In this document: positions 39,011 to 48,572 of the stretch, piece by piece
Layout: each line of letters begins with the position of its first letter
Numbering within the stretch: the stretch's first letter is position 1
Assembly (NCBI RefSeq): GCF_014337155.1
Contig: NZ_CP060632.1
Coordinates: forward strand, 2,239,001 to 2,303,000
DNA: 64,000 nucleotides
Origin: Wujia chipingensis
Lineage (GTDB): Bacteria; Bacillota; Clostridia; Lachnospirales; Lachnospiraceae
Direction: 5' to 3'
Notes under the pieces: generated by a model
Told to the model about the DNA's origin: nothing
The model's database searches: none
Seen by the model: the letters and a program-made list of their open reading frames with translations, nothing else
Position numbers and translations under genes: made by a program

Positions 39011-39041
39011 TTTCCTACTTTTTAATATTTTTAGTAAATTT

Positions 39042-40067
39042 TTACTTTTCTGGTGTATTATAGCCATCCGGATTCATAGACTGCCACTTCCATGAATCTG
39101 CACACATCTCATCAATATCATACTGTGCTTCCCATCCAAGCTCCTTCTTTGCAAGGCTTGCATCGGAATAGCAAGTTGCAATATCACCAGCACGACGAGG
39201 CTTAATCTCATATGGGATCTCCTTGCCGCACGCCTTGCCAAACGCATGGATCACATCAAGTACGCTGTATCCCTTTCCTGTTCCAAGGTTATAAATCTTG
39301 ACGCCCGGATTCTCCTTGATCTTATTGATCGCTGCCACATGTCCCTTCGCAAGATCAACAACATGGATATAATCACGGACACCTGTACCATCCGGTGTAT
39401 CGTAATCATTGCCAAACACACCCACGCAAGGAAGCTTGCCGATTGCTACCTGTGCTACATATGGAAGCAGGTTGTTCGGGATACCCTTTGGATCTTCTCC
39501 GATCAGACCACTCTTATGTGCACCAATTGGGTTGAAGTAACGAAGCAGGATCACATTCCATTCTGGATCTGCAAACTGGATATCTGTCAGGATCTGCTCT
39601 AACATATGCTTTGTCCAGCCATAAGGGTTTGTACAAACGCCCTTTGGACATTCCTCTGTGATAGGGATAAAGGCTGGATTGCCGTACACAGTTGCAGAAG
39701 ATGAGAAGATAATATTCTTACAGCCATTCTCACGCATAACCTTGCACAGATTCAATGTACCTGCGATGTTATTCTCATAATATTCCAGTGGTTTCCGCAC
39801 AGATTCACCAACTGCCTTCAGTCCTGCGAAATGAATCACGGTATCTGGCTGTTCCTTAGCAAATATCTCTGTCATTTTCTCATAATCCCGGATATCTGCC
39901 TCATAAAATGTCGGCGTCTTGCCTGTGATCTGTCCGATCCGGTCAACTGCCTTCTCGCTTGCATTGTAAAGGTTATCGACGATCACAACATCATAGCCTG
40001 CCTCAAGCAACTCCACACATGTATGGCTTCCGATATATCCGGCGCCACCTGTTACTAAAATCTTCAT
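39042..40067 (-). CDS. galE: UDP-glucose 4-epimerase
   Basis: Interconverts UDP-glucose and UDP-galactose. 341 aa from the ATG at 40067 (AAAGGTGG, 10 nt); an open frame extends 48 codons further but covers the promoter. NAD motif TGGAGYIGSH, FSSSATVYG, catalytic pair in YGWTKHMLEQ (YxxxK), and GVRDYIHVVDLAKGH. Monocistronic. Confidence 0.96.
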   Translation of the reverse strand: MKILVTGGAGYIGSHTCVELLEAGYDVVIVDNLYNASEKAVDRIGQITGKTPTFYEADIRDYEKMTEIFAKEQPDTVIHFAGLKAVGESVRKPLEYYENNIAGTLNLCKVMRENGCKNIIFSSSATVYGNPAFIPITEECPKGVCTNPYGWTKHMLEQILTDIQFADPEWNVILLRYFNPIGAHKSGLIGEDPKGIPNNLLPYVAQVAIGKLPCVGVFGNDYDTPDGTGVRDYIHVVDLAKGHVAAINKIKENPGVKIYNLGTGKGYSVLDVIHAFGKACGKEIPYEIKPRRAGDIATCYSDASLAKKELGWEAQYDIDEMCADSWKWQSMNPDGYNTPEK

Positions 40068-40165
40068 AGCCTGCGTACCACCTTTCTTAATTCCTTCTTT
40101 ATATGTAATGCTTTTACATATTTTATATTTATCCGTATATCCGCTGGAATTCTCCAACATCTCAT

Positions 40166-40195
40166 ATTCTACCATATATATACCACATTGGGCAA
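40166..40195 (-). promoter_or_regulatory. Putative promoter of galE
   Basis: -35 TTGCCC (40190-40195), 18-bp spacer, -10 TAGAAT (40166-40171). Confidence 0.45.
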
Positions 40196-40230
40196 ATGCT
40201 TTCCACCCCATCCCGAATTATGTCTAACTA

Positions 40231-40334
40231 TACACAAAGCTGCGAAATCCAAAAAGAGGGGAGAGAATGGATCACGCAGCTTTGTCACATAAAAAGGGGG
40301 GAGAGGGGGGTAACTTCTTTTTTTGAAGTTCTCT
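40231..40334. other. Structured G-rich/C-rich segment, possible small RNA
   Basis: Between the galE and pfp promoters. CAAAGCTGCG (40235-40244) pairs perfectly with CGCAGCTTTG (40275-40284), exposing a 30-nt loop with AAAAAGAGGGGAGAG. A second copy, AAAAAGGGGGGAGAGGGGGG, follows at 40291-40310, then a 6-bp hairpin AACTTC/GAAGTT with a T7 loop. Read on the minus strand the two repeats are C-rich single strands that could pair with ribosome binding sites. No protein supports it; the remaining 40335-40481 is AT-rich without features. Confidence 0.4.
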
Positions 40335-40481
40335 TCTTTTGTTTATGTCATTATAATACATAAGATCAGATTTGATTGAAATTGAAAATTTTTGAATATT
40401 ATATAAAATTTTTTGGATTTCTCGTTTTTTTTAGAATTTTTTATCACTTTTCGACGATGCATAGATTCGCGGATTTTAGGT

Positions 40482-40510
40482 TTGCTATCCCTGTATGAAT
40501 ATGCTAATAT
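40482..40510 (+). promoter_or_regulatory. Promoter of the phosphofructokinase gene
   Basis: -35 TTGCTA (40482-40487), 17-bp spacer, -10 TAATAT (40505-40510), about 85 nt before the ATG. Confidence 0.65.
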
Positions 40511-40600
40511 AATTTTGTATGGCGTAAATCAACTATAATCGAAATCATTCTTTACGTCTGATACCAAATGATTATATTTAAAGTAGAATAAGGAGTTATC

Positions 40601-41836
40601 ATGAGTAAAAACTGTATCGTTGCACAGTCTGGCGGACCAACAGCCGCTATCAATGCATCTCTTGCCGGCGTTGTTGCCGCTGCCAGAGATTTTGGAATAT
40701 ATGATAAAATTTATGGTGCGATTCACGGAATTCAGGGCGTGCTGAAGAAACATTTTCTGGATTTGTCAGACAAGGATGACGCATTCATCCAGAAGCTTGC
40801 ACGTACACCAGCCATGTACCTCGGTTCCTGCCGGTTCAAGCTGCCAGATATGAAGGACGACGTTTCTATGTACGAAGAAATCTTCTCCATCTTTGAGGAA
40901 ATGAACATCGGTGCATTCTTCTATATCGGCGGAAACGATTCCATGGATACGGTTGCCAAGCTCTCTGCTTACGCGGCTTCCATCGGCAATGATATCCGCA
41001 TCATCGGTGTGCCAAAGACGATCGACAACGATCTGATCATGACAGACCATACACCAGGCTTTGGCTCTGCTGCCAAATACATTGCAAGTTCCATCCGTGA
41101 GATTGCCTATGACACCTATATTTACGATCTGGAAAGTGTCAATATCATCGAGATCATGGGACGGGATGCCGGCTGGTTGACTGCTGCTTCTGTGCTTGCA
41201 AGAAATGAATTCAGCCTTGCACCACATCTGATCTACCTGCCGGAGGTTGCCTTCGACAAGGAGCAGTTCATCACAGACTTAAAGGAAATGGTAAAGAAAT
41301 ACAAGAATGTCATCGTCGCTGTCTCTGAAGGTATCCGCGACAAGGACGGCAACTACATCTCTGCTACCAATGCTGCCGCTGACAAGTTCGGACATGCACA
41401 GTTGAGCGGTGCCGGAAAGACACTGGAATACCTTGTAAAGGAAAAGCTCGGCATCAAGGTTCGTTCCGTCGAAGTCAATGTTCTGCAGCGTTGTGCCGGA
41501 CATATGGCAAGCATGACAGACTTAACAGAATCTTTCCTCTCTGGCAAACATGCAGTTGTCCTTGCCAAGAATGGAGAAAGCGCACAGATGGTAAGTCTGC
41601 ATCGTCTGTCGAATGCTCCATACACCTACGAGCTTTCCAATACTCCGGTCAGTGAAGTTGCAAATCAGGCAAAGGAAGTGCCTGTCTCCTGGATCACGCC
41701 TGACCACCACGACGTGACCGCAGAAATGATTGCGTATCTGAAACCGCTCGTCGCTGGGGAAGTTCCAACGGACTACGCGGATGGCATCGCGGACTATTTG
41801 GATGTTTCGCATCTGACGAAGGTTTATGGGAAGTAA
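40601..41836 (+). CDS. pfp: Diphosphate-dependent 6-phosphofructokinase
   Basis: Reversible fructose-6-P phosphorylation using PPi. 411 aa, longer than the 320-aa ATP enzyme. AQSGGPTAAINASLAG start; FYIGGNDSMDT, where Asp replaces the Gly that lets ATP bind; PKTIDND with Lys, the PPi signature; IIEIMGRDAGWL, with MGR for sugar phosphate. SD AAGGAG at 40592. No other glycolytic genes adjoin it. Confidence 0.93.
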   Translation: MSKNCIVAQSGGPTAAINASLAGVVAAARDFGIYDKIYGAIHGIQGVLKKHFLDLSDKDDAFIQKLARTPAMYLGSCRFKLPDMKDDVSMYEEIFSIFEEMNIGAFFYIGGNDSMDTVAKLSAYAASIGNDIRIIGVPKTIDNDLIMTDHTPGFGSAAKYIASSIREIAYDTYIYDLESVNIIEIMGRDAGWLTAASVLARNEFSLAPHLIYLPEVAFDKEQFITDLKEMVKKYKNVIVAVSEGIRDKDGNYISATNAAADKFGHAQLSGAGKTLEYLVKEKLGIKVRSVEVNVLQRCAGHMASMTDLTESFLSGKHAVVLAKNGESAQMVSLHRLSNAPYTYELSNTPVSEVANQAKEVPVSWITPDHHDVTAEMIAYLKPLVAGEVPTDYADGIADYLDVSHLTKVYGK

Positions 41837-41904
41837 AACCCGAAGTTCAATACATTAAAATGGAATTGGCGTGTCCGCACAATCATAAATGAGAATGTGT
41901 TCAT

Positions 41905-42131
41905 GCATGTTTGCCAACTTCAATACGGTAACATGAATTGCACACATAATATAAGCCATCAACAGACCATTGGAGCACATCAGCACTTAGCGATTGGAGG
42001 GACAATTTTAAAAATTGTTTCTCCAGAGCTTAGTGTCTGTTATGTGCGGAAGTGAGCGAAAGCGCGTCTGTAGATGGCTTTATATTACTGTGTGCAATTC
42101 TTATTAAATTTTCATAGGTTGGCAAACATGC
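41905..42131. repeat. Long inverted-repeat element, family 1 copy R2
   Basis: A 227-bp imperfect hairpin between convergent pfp and gltD. Arms: GCATGTTTGCCAAC (41905-41918) with GTTGGCAAACATGC (42118-42131), GAATTGCACACA with TGTGTGCAATTC, AAGCCATC with GATGGCTT, ACAGAC with GTCTGT, and a central ACAATTTT/AAAATTGT. Blocks 41963-41993 and 42026-42070 match R1 (31/31 and 43/45); the arms and apex do not. The right end touches the gltD stop codon, 2 nt away. A GC-GAAA-GC tetraloop-like turn lies in the second block (GAGA in R1). Confidence 0.85.
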
Positions 42132-42133
42132 CT

Positions 42134-43696
42134 CTAGAAATCATTTGAGTAGCCGTTGAGGAATGTGTCAACTTCCTTCGCTGCGTCACGTCCCTCGCGG
42201 ATCGCCCATACAACCAGCGACTGTCCACGGTGCATATCGCCACATGTGTACACCTTGTCCACATTCGTCTTGTGCTCGCCCGGAGCTGTCTCCACATTCG
42301 TGCGCGCATTCAGCTTCACACCGAACGCATCTGCCACATATTTCTGTGTACCGAGGAATCCGGCTGCAATCAAAATCAGATCACACTCGATCGTGTACTC
42401 GCTGTCCGGGATTTCCTTCATGTTCATACGTCCAGTCTCTGGATCCTTCTCCCATGCAAGCTTCACACATTTTGCTGCACAGACCTGACCATCCTTGTTC
42501 TTCACGATCTCTTTTACGGTTGTCTCATAGATACGTGGATCGTGTCCAAACTTCGCGATTGCCTCCTGCTGACCGTAATCCGTCTTCAGGACTCTCGGCC
42601 ACTCTGGCCATGGGTTATTTGCTGCACGTGTCTCTGGAAGCTTCGGCATCATCTCCAGCTGTGTCACAGCAACCGCACCCTGGCGGATGGATGTTCCGAC
42701 ACAGTCATTTCCAGTATCACCACCACCGATGACAAGCACCTTTTTACCCTTGGCACTGACATATTTTCCATCTGCAAAATTTGAATTGAGCAGACTTCTC
42801 GTTGTTGTCTTTAAGAAGTCAACTGCGAAATAGATTCCCTTTGCGTCACGTCCGGTTACCTTGATATCACGTGGATTTGATGCGCCACACGCAAGGACAA
42901 CGGCATCGTATTCCTCCAACAGCTTCTCCGCCTTTACGTTCTTCACCTTGGCATCGGTCAGATAACCTGCCATCTCATCACCCTTGGCAACTGCCGGATT
43001 CTGGTTGTTCTTTCCATTTGCAATTTCTGTTCCGGTCACGAACTCGATGCCCGTCTTCTTCAGACAGTCGATCTTACGGTCGATAATCTGCTTCTCCAGC
43101 TTCATGTTCGGAATACCATACATCAGAAGTCCACCGAGACGGTCACTACGCTCAAATACCGTTACCTGATGTCCTCTGCGGTTCAACTGATCGGCGGCTG
43201 CAAGACCGGATGGACCCGAACCAACGATGGCAACACGCTTTCCACTCCGTACTTTTGGCGGCTCACAGTTCACATAGCCCTTCTCGTAAGCATTTTCGAT
43301 AATGCTCCGCTCATTTTCCTTCGTGCAGACTGGATCTCCGTTGATATTACAGGTACATGCTGCCTCGCAGAGTGCCGGGCAGACACGGCTTGTAAATTCC
43401 GGGAAGTTATTCGTCTTGGAGAGGCGCTTATACGCCATCTCCATATTTCCTGTATACACATTATCATTCCACTCCGGCACGAGGTTATTTAGCGGACAAC
43501 CGGACGCCATACCGGCAATCATCTTGCCATACTGGCAAAACGGCACACCACAGTCCATACAACGTGCCGCCTGTTTGCGCTGTTCTTCCATCGAAAGCGG
43601 CTCGTGAAACTCGTTAAAATTCTTTATACGCTCAAGAGGTGGTACTTCCTTGCTGGTCTGTCTTTCATACTCCATAAATCCTGTACTTTTTCCCAT
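42134..43696 (-). CDS. gltD: Glutamate synthase, small subunit
   Basis: NADPH-oxidising beta subunit of GOGAT. 520 aa. N-terminal Fe-S part: ARCMDCGVPFCQ, ASGCPLNNLVPEW, RVCPALCEAACTC. FAD fold VAIVGSGPSGLAAADQLN, and NADPH fold VLVIGGGDTGNDCVG. Directly follows gltB with a 20-nt gap. Confidence 0.97.
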   Translation of the reverse strand: MGKSTGFMEYERQTSKEVPPLERIKNFNEFHEPLSMEEQRKQAARCMDCGVPFCQYGKMIAGMASGCPLNNLVPEWNDNVYTGNMEMAYKRLSKTNNFPEFTSRVCPALCEAACTCNINGDPVCTKENERSIIENAYEKGYVNCEPPKVRSGKRVAIVGSGPSGLAAADQLNRRGHQVTVFERSDRLGGLLMYGIPNMKLEKQIIDRKIDCLKKTGIEFVTGTEIANGKNNQNPAVAKGDEMAGYLTDAKVKNVKAEKLLEEYDAVVLACGASNPRDIKVTGRDAKGIYFAVDFLKTTTRSLLNSNFADGKYVSAKGKKVLVIGGGDTGNDCVGTSIRQGAVAVTQLEMMPKLPETRAANNPWPEWPRVLKTDYGQQEAIAKFGHDPRIYETTVKEIVKNKDGQVCAAKCVKLAWEKDPETGRMNMKEIPDSEYTIECDLILIAAGFLGTQKYVADAFGVKLNARTNVETAPGEHKTNVDKVYTCGDMHRGQSLVVWAIREGRDAAKEVDTFLNGYSNDF

Positions 43697-43716
43697 AAGT
43701 CATACGCTCCTCTCTC

Positions 43717-46700
43717 TTAATGATTCTTGATTGCATAGAATGCTTCGATCAACGCCTGCTCGCTGGAAAGTCCCTTGACCTCCATCTGACCGATCGTCGA
43801 CATCATCTTCTTGTAATCATGTGGGATAATCTTCTTAAATTTCGGCAGGTACTCCTCGAAATGCTCGAGTACTTCCTTGCCGCGCTTGGAATTCGTACAC
43901 TGAACATGCTCCACGATCATGTCCTTTAATTCCATAACATCGTATTTATCAACGACAGACTCAACCTCGACCATCTGCTTGTTGAGCTTCATGTAAAGGT
44001 CGCTGTCCATATCAAGTACATATGCGATACCGCCGCTCATACCAGCCGCGAAGTTCTTGCCGGTTGGTCCAAGGATCACGACACGGCCACCTGTCATGTA
44101 CTCGCAGCCATGCTCGCCGACGCCCTCCACAACTGCCGTTGCACCGGAGTTACGAACAGCAAAACGCTCACCGGCAACACCGTTGATGAATGCCTTACCG
44201 GAAGTTGCTCCATAGAGCGCAACATTTCCGACGATGATATTCTCGGATGCATCATAGCGGATACCATCCTGCGGGTAGACGATGATCTTACCACCGGAAA
44301 GTCCCTTACCGATATAATCGTTGCTGTCGCCAACCAGTTCCAGTGTGAGTCCCTTCGGGATAAATGCACCGAAACTCTGTCCACCGCTGCCGTGGCATTT
44401 GACAACAAATGTATCCTCATCCAGAGTTGTTCCATATTTCTTCGTAATCTCAGAACCAAAGATCGTACCGAGTGAACGATTGATATTCGATACATCGATC
44501 TCGATGGTCTTCTTCTGCTTCTTCTCAAGCGCAGGTCCAAGCTTCTTCATAAGAACCGTCTCATCGACCGTCTTCTCAAGTTCGAAGTTATAAGGATTCT
44601 TATTTGCATAGCTGATCTTACTCTGTGCATCATTCGCAAACGGATTGTCTATGATACGGGACAGATCAACATTATATTCCTCAGCCATCTTGCCGGCCTT
44701 GATCAGGTCTGTTCTTCCTACCAGCTCATCCACCGTACGCACGCCAAGCTTTGCCATATATTCACGAAGCTCCTGTGCTGCAAACCGCATGAAATTCATG
44801 ACATATTCCGGCTTACCCTTGAACCGTTTGCGAAGCTCCGGGTTCTGTGTAGCCACGCCGACCGGACAGGTATCCAGATTACATACACGCATCATGACAC
44901 AGCCCATTGTTACAAGCGGTGCTGTCGCAAATCCGAACTCCTCCGCACCAAGGATTGCCGCGATTGCAATATCACGGCCGGTCATCAGCTTACCATCGGT
45001 CTCAAGAATTACCTTGTTACGAAGATCGTTCATAATAAGCGTCTGGTGTGTCTCAGCCAGACCAAGCTCCCAAGGAAGTCCTGCATGATGGATGGAATTT
45101 GCCGGAGCAGCGCCCGTACCACCATCATAACCGGAGATCAGAATAACCTGTGCGCCCGCCTTTGCAACACCAGCAGCAATCGTGCCGACACCAGCTTCGG
45201 ATACAAGCTTTACGGAGATACGTGCATCTGTATTTGCATTTTTACAATCATAGATCAACTGTGCCAGATCCTCGATCGAATAGATATCGTGATGTGGCGG
45301 TGGTGAGATCAGACCTACGCCCGGCGTTGAATGTCTGGTCTTGGCGATCCAAGGATATACCTTTCCGCCCGGCAGATGTCCACCTTCACCCGGCTTCGCA
45401 CCCTGTGCCATCTTAATCTGAATCTCTTTCGCACTTGTCAGATATTCGGATGTAACACCGAATCGACCGGAAGCAACCTGTTTAATCGCAGAACAACGAT
45501 TCACGCCGTCCTTGCTTCCACGCATACGTTCCAAGCTCTCGCCACCCTCACCGGAATTGGACTTGCCGCCGAGACGGTTCATGGCGATTGCCATACACTC
45601 ATGTGCCTCCTGCGAAATGGATCCATAAGACATGGCACCTGTTTTAAATCTCTTTACAATGGAATCAACCGGCTCTACCTGATCGATCGGGATTCCACCA
45701 TTTTCCGGATAATTAAACTCCATCAGTCCACGCAGATGGAACGCTTTTTCTTCATCATCAATCGCTGCAGAATACTGTTTGAACAGATCATAGTTGTCTG
45801 TCCATGTTGCCTGCTGCAGAAGATGAATCGTGTTCGGATTATACAGATGCTCCTCTTTCCCGCTTCGCATCTTGTGGCTTCCGATACTCTCCAGACTCAG
45901 GTTCGTATACAATCCAAGTGGATCAAATGCAGAATTATGCAGTTCCTCCACATGGCGCTGGATATCTTTAATTCCGATACCACCGACACGGCTTACCGTG
46001 TTCGTGAAATATTTCTTTACAAATTCCTCGGACAGTCCGACTGCCTCGAAGATCTGTGACCCCTGATAAGACTGCACCGTAGAAATACCCATCTTCGATG
46101 CGATCTTTACGATACCATGCAGGACTGCGCTGTTGTAATCATTGACTGCCGCATAGAAATCCTTGTTCAGGAAATGCGTATCAACCATGTCCTTGATCGT
46201 ATCGATTGCCAGATATGGGTTGATTGCACAAGCACCATAACCAAGCAACGTTGCAAAATGATGTACCTCACGTGGCTCTGCACTCTCGATGACCAAAGCT
46301 ACCGAAGTACGCTTCTTCGTGCGGACCAGATGCTGCTGCATCGCAGATACCGCAAGCAGAGACGGAATCGCTACGTGGTTCTCATCGACACCACGATCCG
46401 ATAAGATCAGGATATTGGCTCCATCACGGAAGAACTTATCTGCCTCGACGAAGATACGGTCGATTGCCTTCTCTAAGGATGTATTCTTATAATAAGTAAT
46501 TGGCACAACGGCTGCCTTCAAGTTCTCTGTATTCAGATTCTTGATCTTCAACATATCCGTATTCGTCAGAATCGGATTGTTGATGCGAAGCACGCGGCAG
46601 TTCTCCGGTTTCTCTTCGAGGATATTACCATCACGTCCAAGGTAAACCGTCGTCGATGTGACGATCTCCTCACGGATCGCATCGATTGGCGGGTTCGTTA

Positions 46701-48273
46701 CCTGCGCAAACAACTGATGGAAATAGTTAAACAACGGAAGCTTTTGGTTGGAAAGCACCGCAAGCGGGGTATCATCACCCATTGCTGCGATCGCCTCTGC
46801 TCCATTCTGTGCCATTGGAAGAATTGCTGTCTTAAACTCCTCGTAGGTATAACCAAATGCTTTCTGCAGACGGCTTCTCTCCTCGTTGGAAAGCTCCGGC
46901 ACACGCTCATTTGGAATTGGAATATCGGTCAGATATGTCAGATTGCTGTCGAGCCATTCACCATATGGCTGTGCATTTGCATACTGATTTTTCAGCTCAT
47001 CATCCGAGATCAGCTTTCCTGCCTTCGTATCGACGAGAAGCATCTTACCCGGACGTAAACGATCCTTCATCACTACATGTTCCGGCTCAATATCCAAAAC
47101 ACCGACCTCGGAAGAAAGAATCAGATAATCATCATCGGTAATATAATAACGGGAAGGACGAAGTCCGTTACGGTCAAGCACGGCTCCCATGTAATCGCCA
47201 TCGGTAAAGAGCATGGATGCTGGTCCATCCCAAGGCTCCATCATCGTTGCGTAATACTGATAGAAATCACGCTTTGCCTTCGGCATATATTTATTGGAAT
47301 CCCAAGGCTCCGGAATCAGGATCATAACTGCAAGTGGAAGCGGCATTCCGTTCATAACGAAGAACTCCAGCGCATTGTCCAGTCTTGCAGAATCGGAACC
47401 ATCCGGATCAAGTACTGGTGTAATCTTGTGGAACTCTCCTTTGAAATACTCGGAATCCATTGTCTCCTCACGGGCAATCATACGGTCTTCGTTACCACGG
47501 ATTGTATTGATCTCACCATTGTGAACAAGGAAACGATATGGATGCGCACGCAGCCAGCTCGGTGTTGTGTTCGTTGAGAATCTGGAATGTACCAGACCAA
47601 TGGCTGACTCATAATCCTCATCCTGCAGATCCTGATAGAACAAGCGAAGCTCGCCTACCAGAAACATTCCTTTATATACGATCGTACGACTTGAAAGAGA
47701 TGGAACATACGTATCCTCATTTGACTGCTCAAATACTCGGCGTACTACGAACAGCTTCCGGTCAAAATCAAGTCCACGCTCCACGTTCTTTGGACGCTTC
47801 ACAAATGCCTGCATAATATATGGCATAACAGCGACAGCCTTATGTCCAAGGATTCCCGGATTCGTCGGAACTTTTCTCCAGCAGAGGAATTCCAGTCCTT
47901 CCTTCTCCACGATGATCTCGAACATCTTCATTGCCTGCTTACGCTGAAGCTCATTCTGTGGGAAGAAGAACATACCAATACCATAATCACGTTCCTCTCC
48001 AAGCTCCACGCCAAGCTCCTTTGCTGCCTTCTTGAAGAACTTGTGTGAGATCTGAAGCAATATACCAACACCGTCACCGGTCTTTCCTTCTGCATCCTTA
48101 CCGGCACGATGTTCCAGATTCTCCACAATCCGAAGTGCATCGCTGACTGTCTTGTGTGTCTTAATACCCTTAATGTTTACTACTGCACCAATACCGCAGT
48201 TATCATGTTCAAAGCTGCTATCATACATGCCCTGTTCTGCGATATGCGCTCTTTCATCTCTTATCTGCGTCAT
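43717..48273 (-). CDS. gltB: Glutamate synthase, large subunit
   Basis: Makes two glutamates from glutamine and 2-oxoglutarate. 1518 aa. A 25-residue propeptide precedes the glutaminase nucleophile Cys26 (HDNCGIGAV). Then class II amidotransferase (to about 420), central domain, FMN-binding synthase domain with SGYDGGTGAAP, a 3Fe-4S cluster (MMRVCNLDTCPVGVATQ) and the GXGXG beta-helix (GLSGGKIIVYP). Transcribed first in gltBD from its own promoter. Confidence 0.97.
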   Translation of the reverse strand: MTQIRDERAHIAEQGMYDSSFEHDNCGIGAVVNIKGIKTHKTVSDALRIVENLEHRAGKDAEGKTGDGVGILLQISHKFFKKAAKELGVELGEERDYGIGMFFFPQNELQRKQAMKMFEIIVEKEGLEFLCWRKVPTNPGILGHKAVAVMPYIMQAFVKRPKNVERGLDFDRKLFVVRRVFEQSNEDTYVPSLSSRTIVYKGMFLVGELRLFYQDLQDEDYESAIGLVHSRFSTNTTPSWLRAHPYRFLVHNGEINTIRGNEDRMIAREETMDSEYFKGEFHKITPVLDPDGSDSARLDNALEFFVMNGMPLPLAVMILIPEPWDSNKYMPKAKRDFYQYYATMMEPWDGPASMLFTDGDYMGAVLDRNGLRPSRYYITDDDYLILSSEVGVLDIEPEHVVMKDRLRPGKMLLVDTKAGKLISDDELKNQYANAQPYGEWLDSNLTYLTDIPIPNERVPELSNEERSRLQKAFGYTYEEFKTAILPMAQNGAEAIAAMGDDTPLAVLSNQKLPLFNYFHQLFAQVTNPPIDAIREEIVTSTTVYLGRDGNILEEKPENCRVLRINNPILTNTDMLKIKNLNTENLKAAVVPITYYKNTSLEKAIDRIFVEADKFFRDGANILILSDRGVDENHVAIPSLLAVSAMQQHLVRTKKRTSVALVIESAEPREVHHFATLLGYGACAINPYLAIDTIKDMVDTHFLNKDFYAAVNDYNSAVLHGIVKIASKMGISTVQSYQGSQIFEAVGLSEEFVKKYFTNTVSRVGGIGIKDIQRHVEELHNSAFDPLGLYTNLSLESIGSHKMRSGKEEHLYNPNTIHLLQQATWTDNYDLFKQYSAAIDDEEKAFHLRGLMEFNYPENGGIPIDQVEPVDSIVKRFKTGAMSYGSISQEAHECMAIAMNRLGGKSNSGEGGESLERMRGSKDGVNRCSAIKQVASGRFGVTSEYLTSAKEIQIKMAQGAKPGEGGHLPGGKVYPWIAKTRHSTPGVGLISPPPHHDIYSIEDLAQLIYDCKNANTDARISVKLVSEAGVGTIAAGVAKAGAQVILISGYDGGTGAAPANSIHHAGLPWELGLAETHQTLIMNDLRNKVILETDGKLMTGRDIAIAAILGAEEFGFATAPLVTMGCVMMRVCNLDTCPVGVATQNPELRKRFKGKPEYVMNFMRFAAQELREYMAKLGVRTVDELVGRTDLIKAGKMAEEYNVDLSRIIDNPFANDAQSKISYANKNPYNFELEKTVDETVLMKKLGPALEKKQKKTIEIDVSNINRSLGTIFGSEITKKYGTTLDEDTFVVKCHGSGGQSFGAFIPKGLTLELVGDSNDYIGKGLSGGKIIVYPQDGIRYDASENIIVGNVALYGATSGKAFINGVAGERFAVRNSGATAVVEGVGEHGCEYMTGGRVVILGPTGKNFAAGMSGGIAYVLDMDSDLYMKLNKQMVEVESVVDKYDVMELKDMIVEHVQCTNSKRGKEVLEHFEEYLPKFKKIIPHDYKKMMSTIGQMEVKGLSSEQALIEAFYAIKNH

Positions 48274-48361
48274 GCTTGTCTTTCCTTTCTCGAAAAAATC
48301 TTGTGCTGGCGAAAATCAAGTAAAACATATTTTTCACTTTGTTTTCTCAACTCATGCGCCT

Positions 48362-48390
48362 ATAATACAACACTTTATTCGAAATGTAAA
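48362..48390 (-). promoter_or_regulatory. Promoter of gltBD
   Basis: -35 TTTACA (48385-48390), 17-bp spacer, -10 TATTAT (48362-48367), about 90 nt before gltB. The leader has no riboswitch I recognise. Confidence 0.7.
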
Positions 48391-48494
48391 CCATTTTTTG
48401 TATTTTTGTGGAAAATAACAAGCAAATCCATATTTTCACAAAGTTTTTTCACTATCATTTCAGAATACATGCACTTCTGAATAATCACTTATAC

Positions 48495-48540
48495 AAAAAA
48501 GAAACGCATCCCTCACAGTATTCTGTAAAAAATGCGTTTC
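48495..48540 (-). terminator. Terminator of the LCP gene
   Basis: GAAACGCAT with ATGCGTTTC, an inner CAGAATACTG mini-stem, and T6 after the stem on the minus strand. Confidence 0.88.
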
Positions 48541-48572
48541 TTCTATATATAATACGTTTCAAAATAATAACT

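Noticed and set aside
40291..40310. G-quadruplex in the G6-AGA-G6 run
   Set aside because: Only two long G-runs plus one shorter upstream run; four suitably spaced runs are not clear, so it was treated as part of the possible RNA.
40267..40326. 19-codon ORF after GAGGGGAGAG
   Set aside because: The ribosome site has almost no spacing and the peptide is low complexity (poly-Gly, poly-Phe); not supported as a gene.
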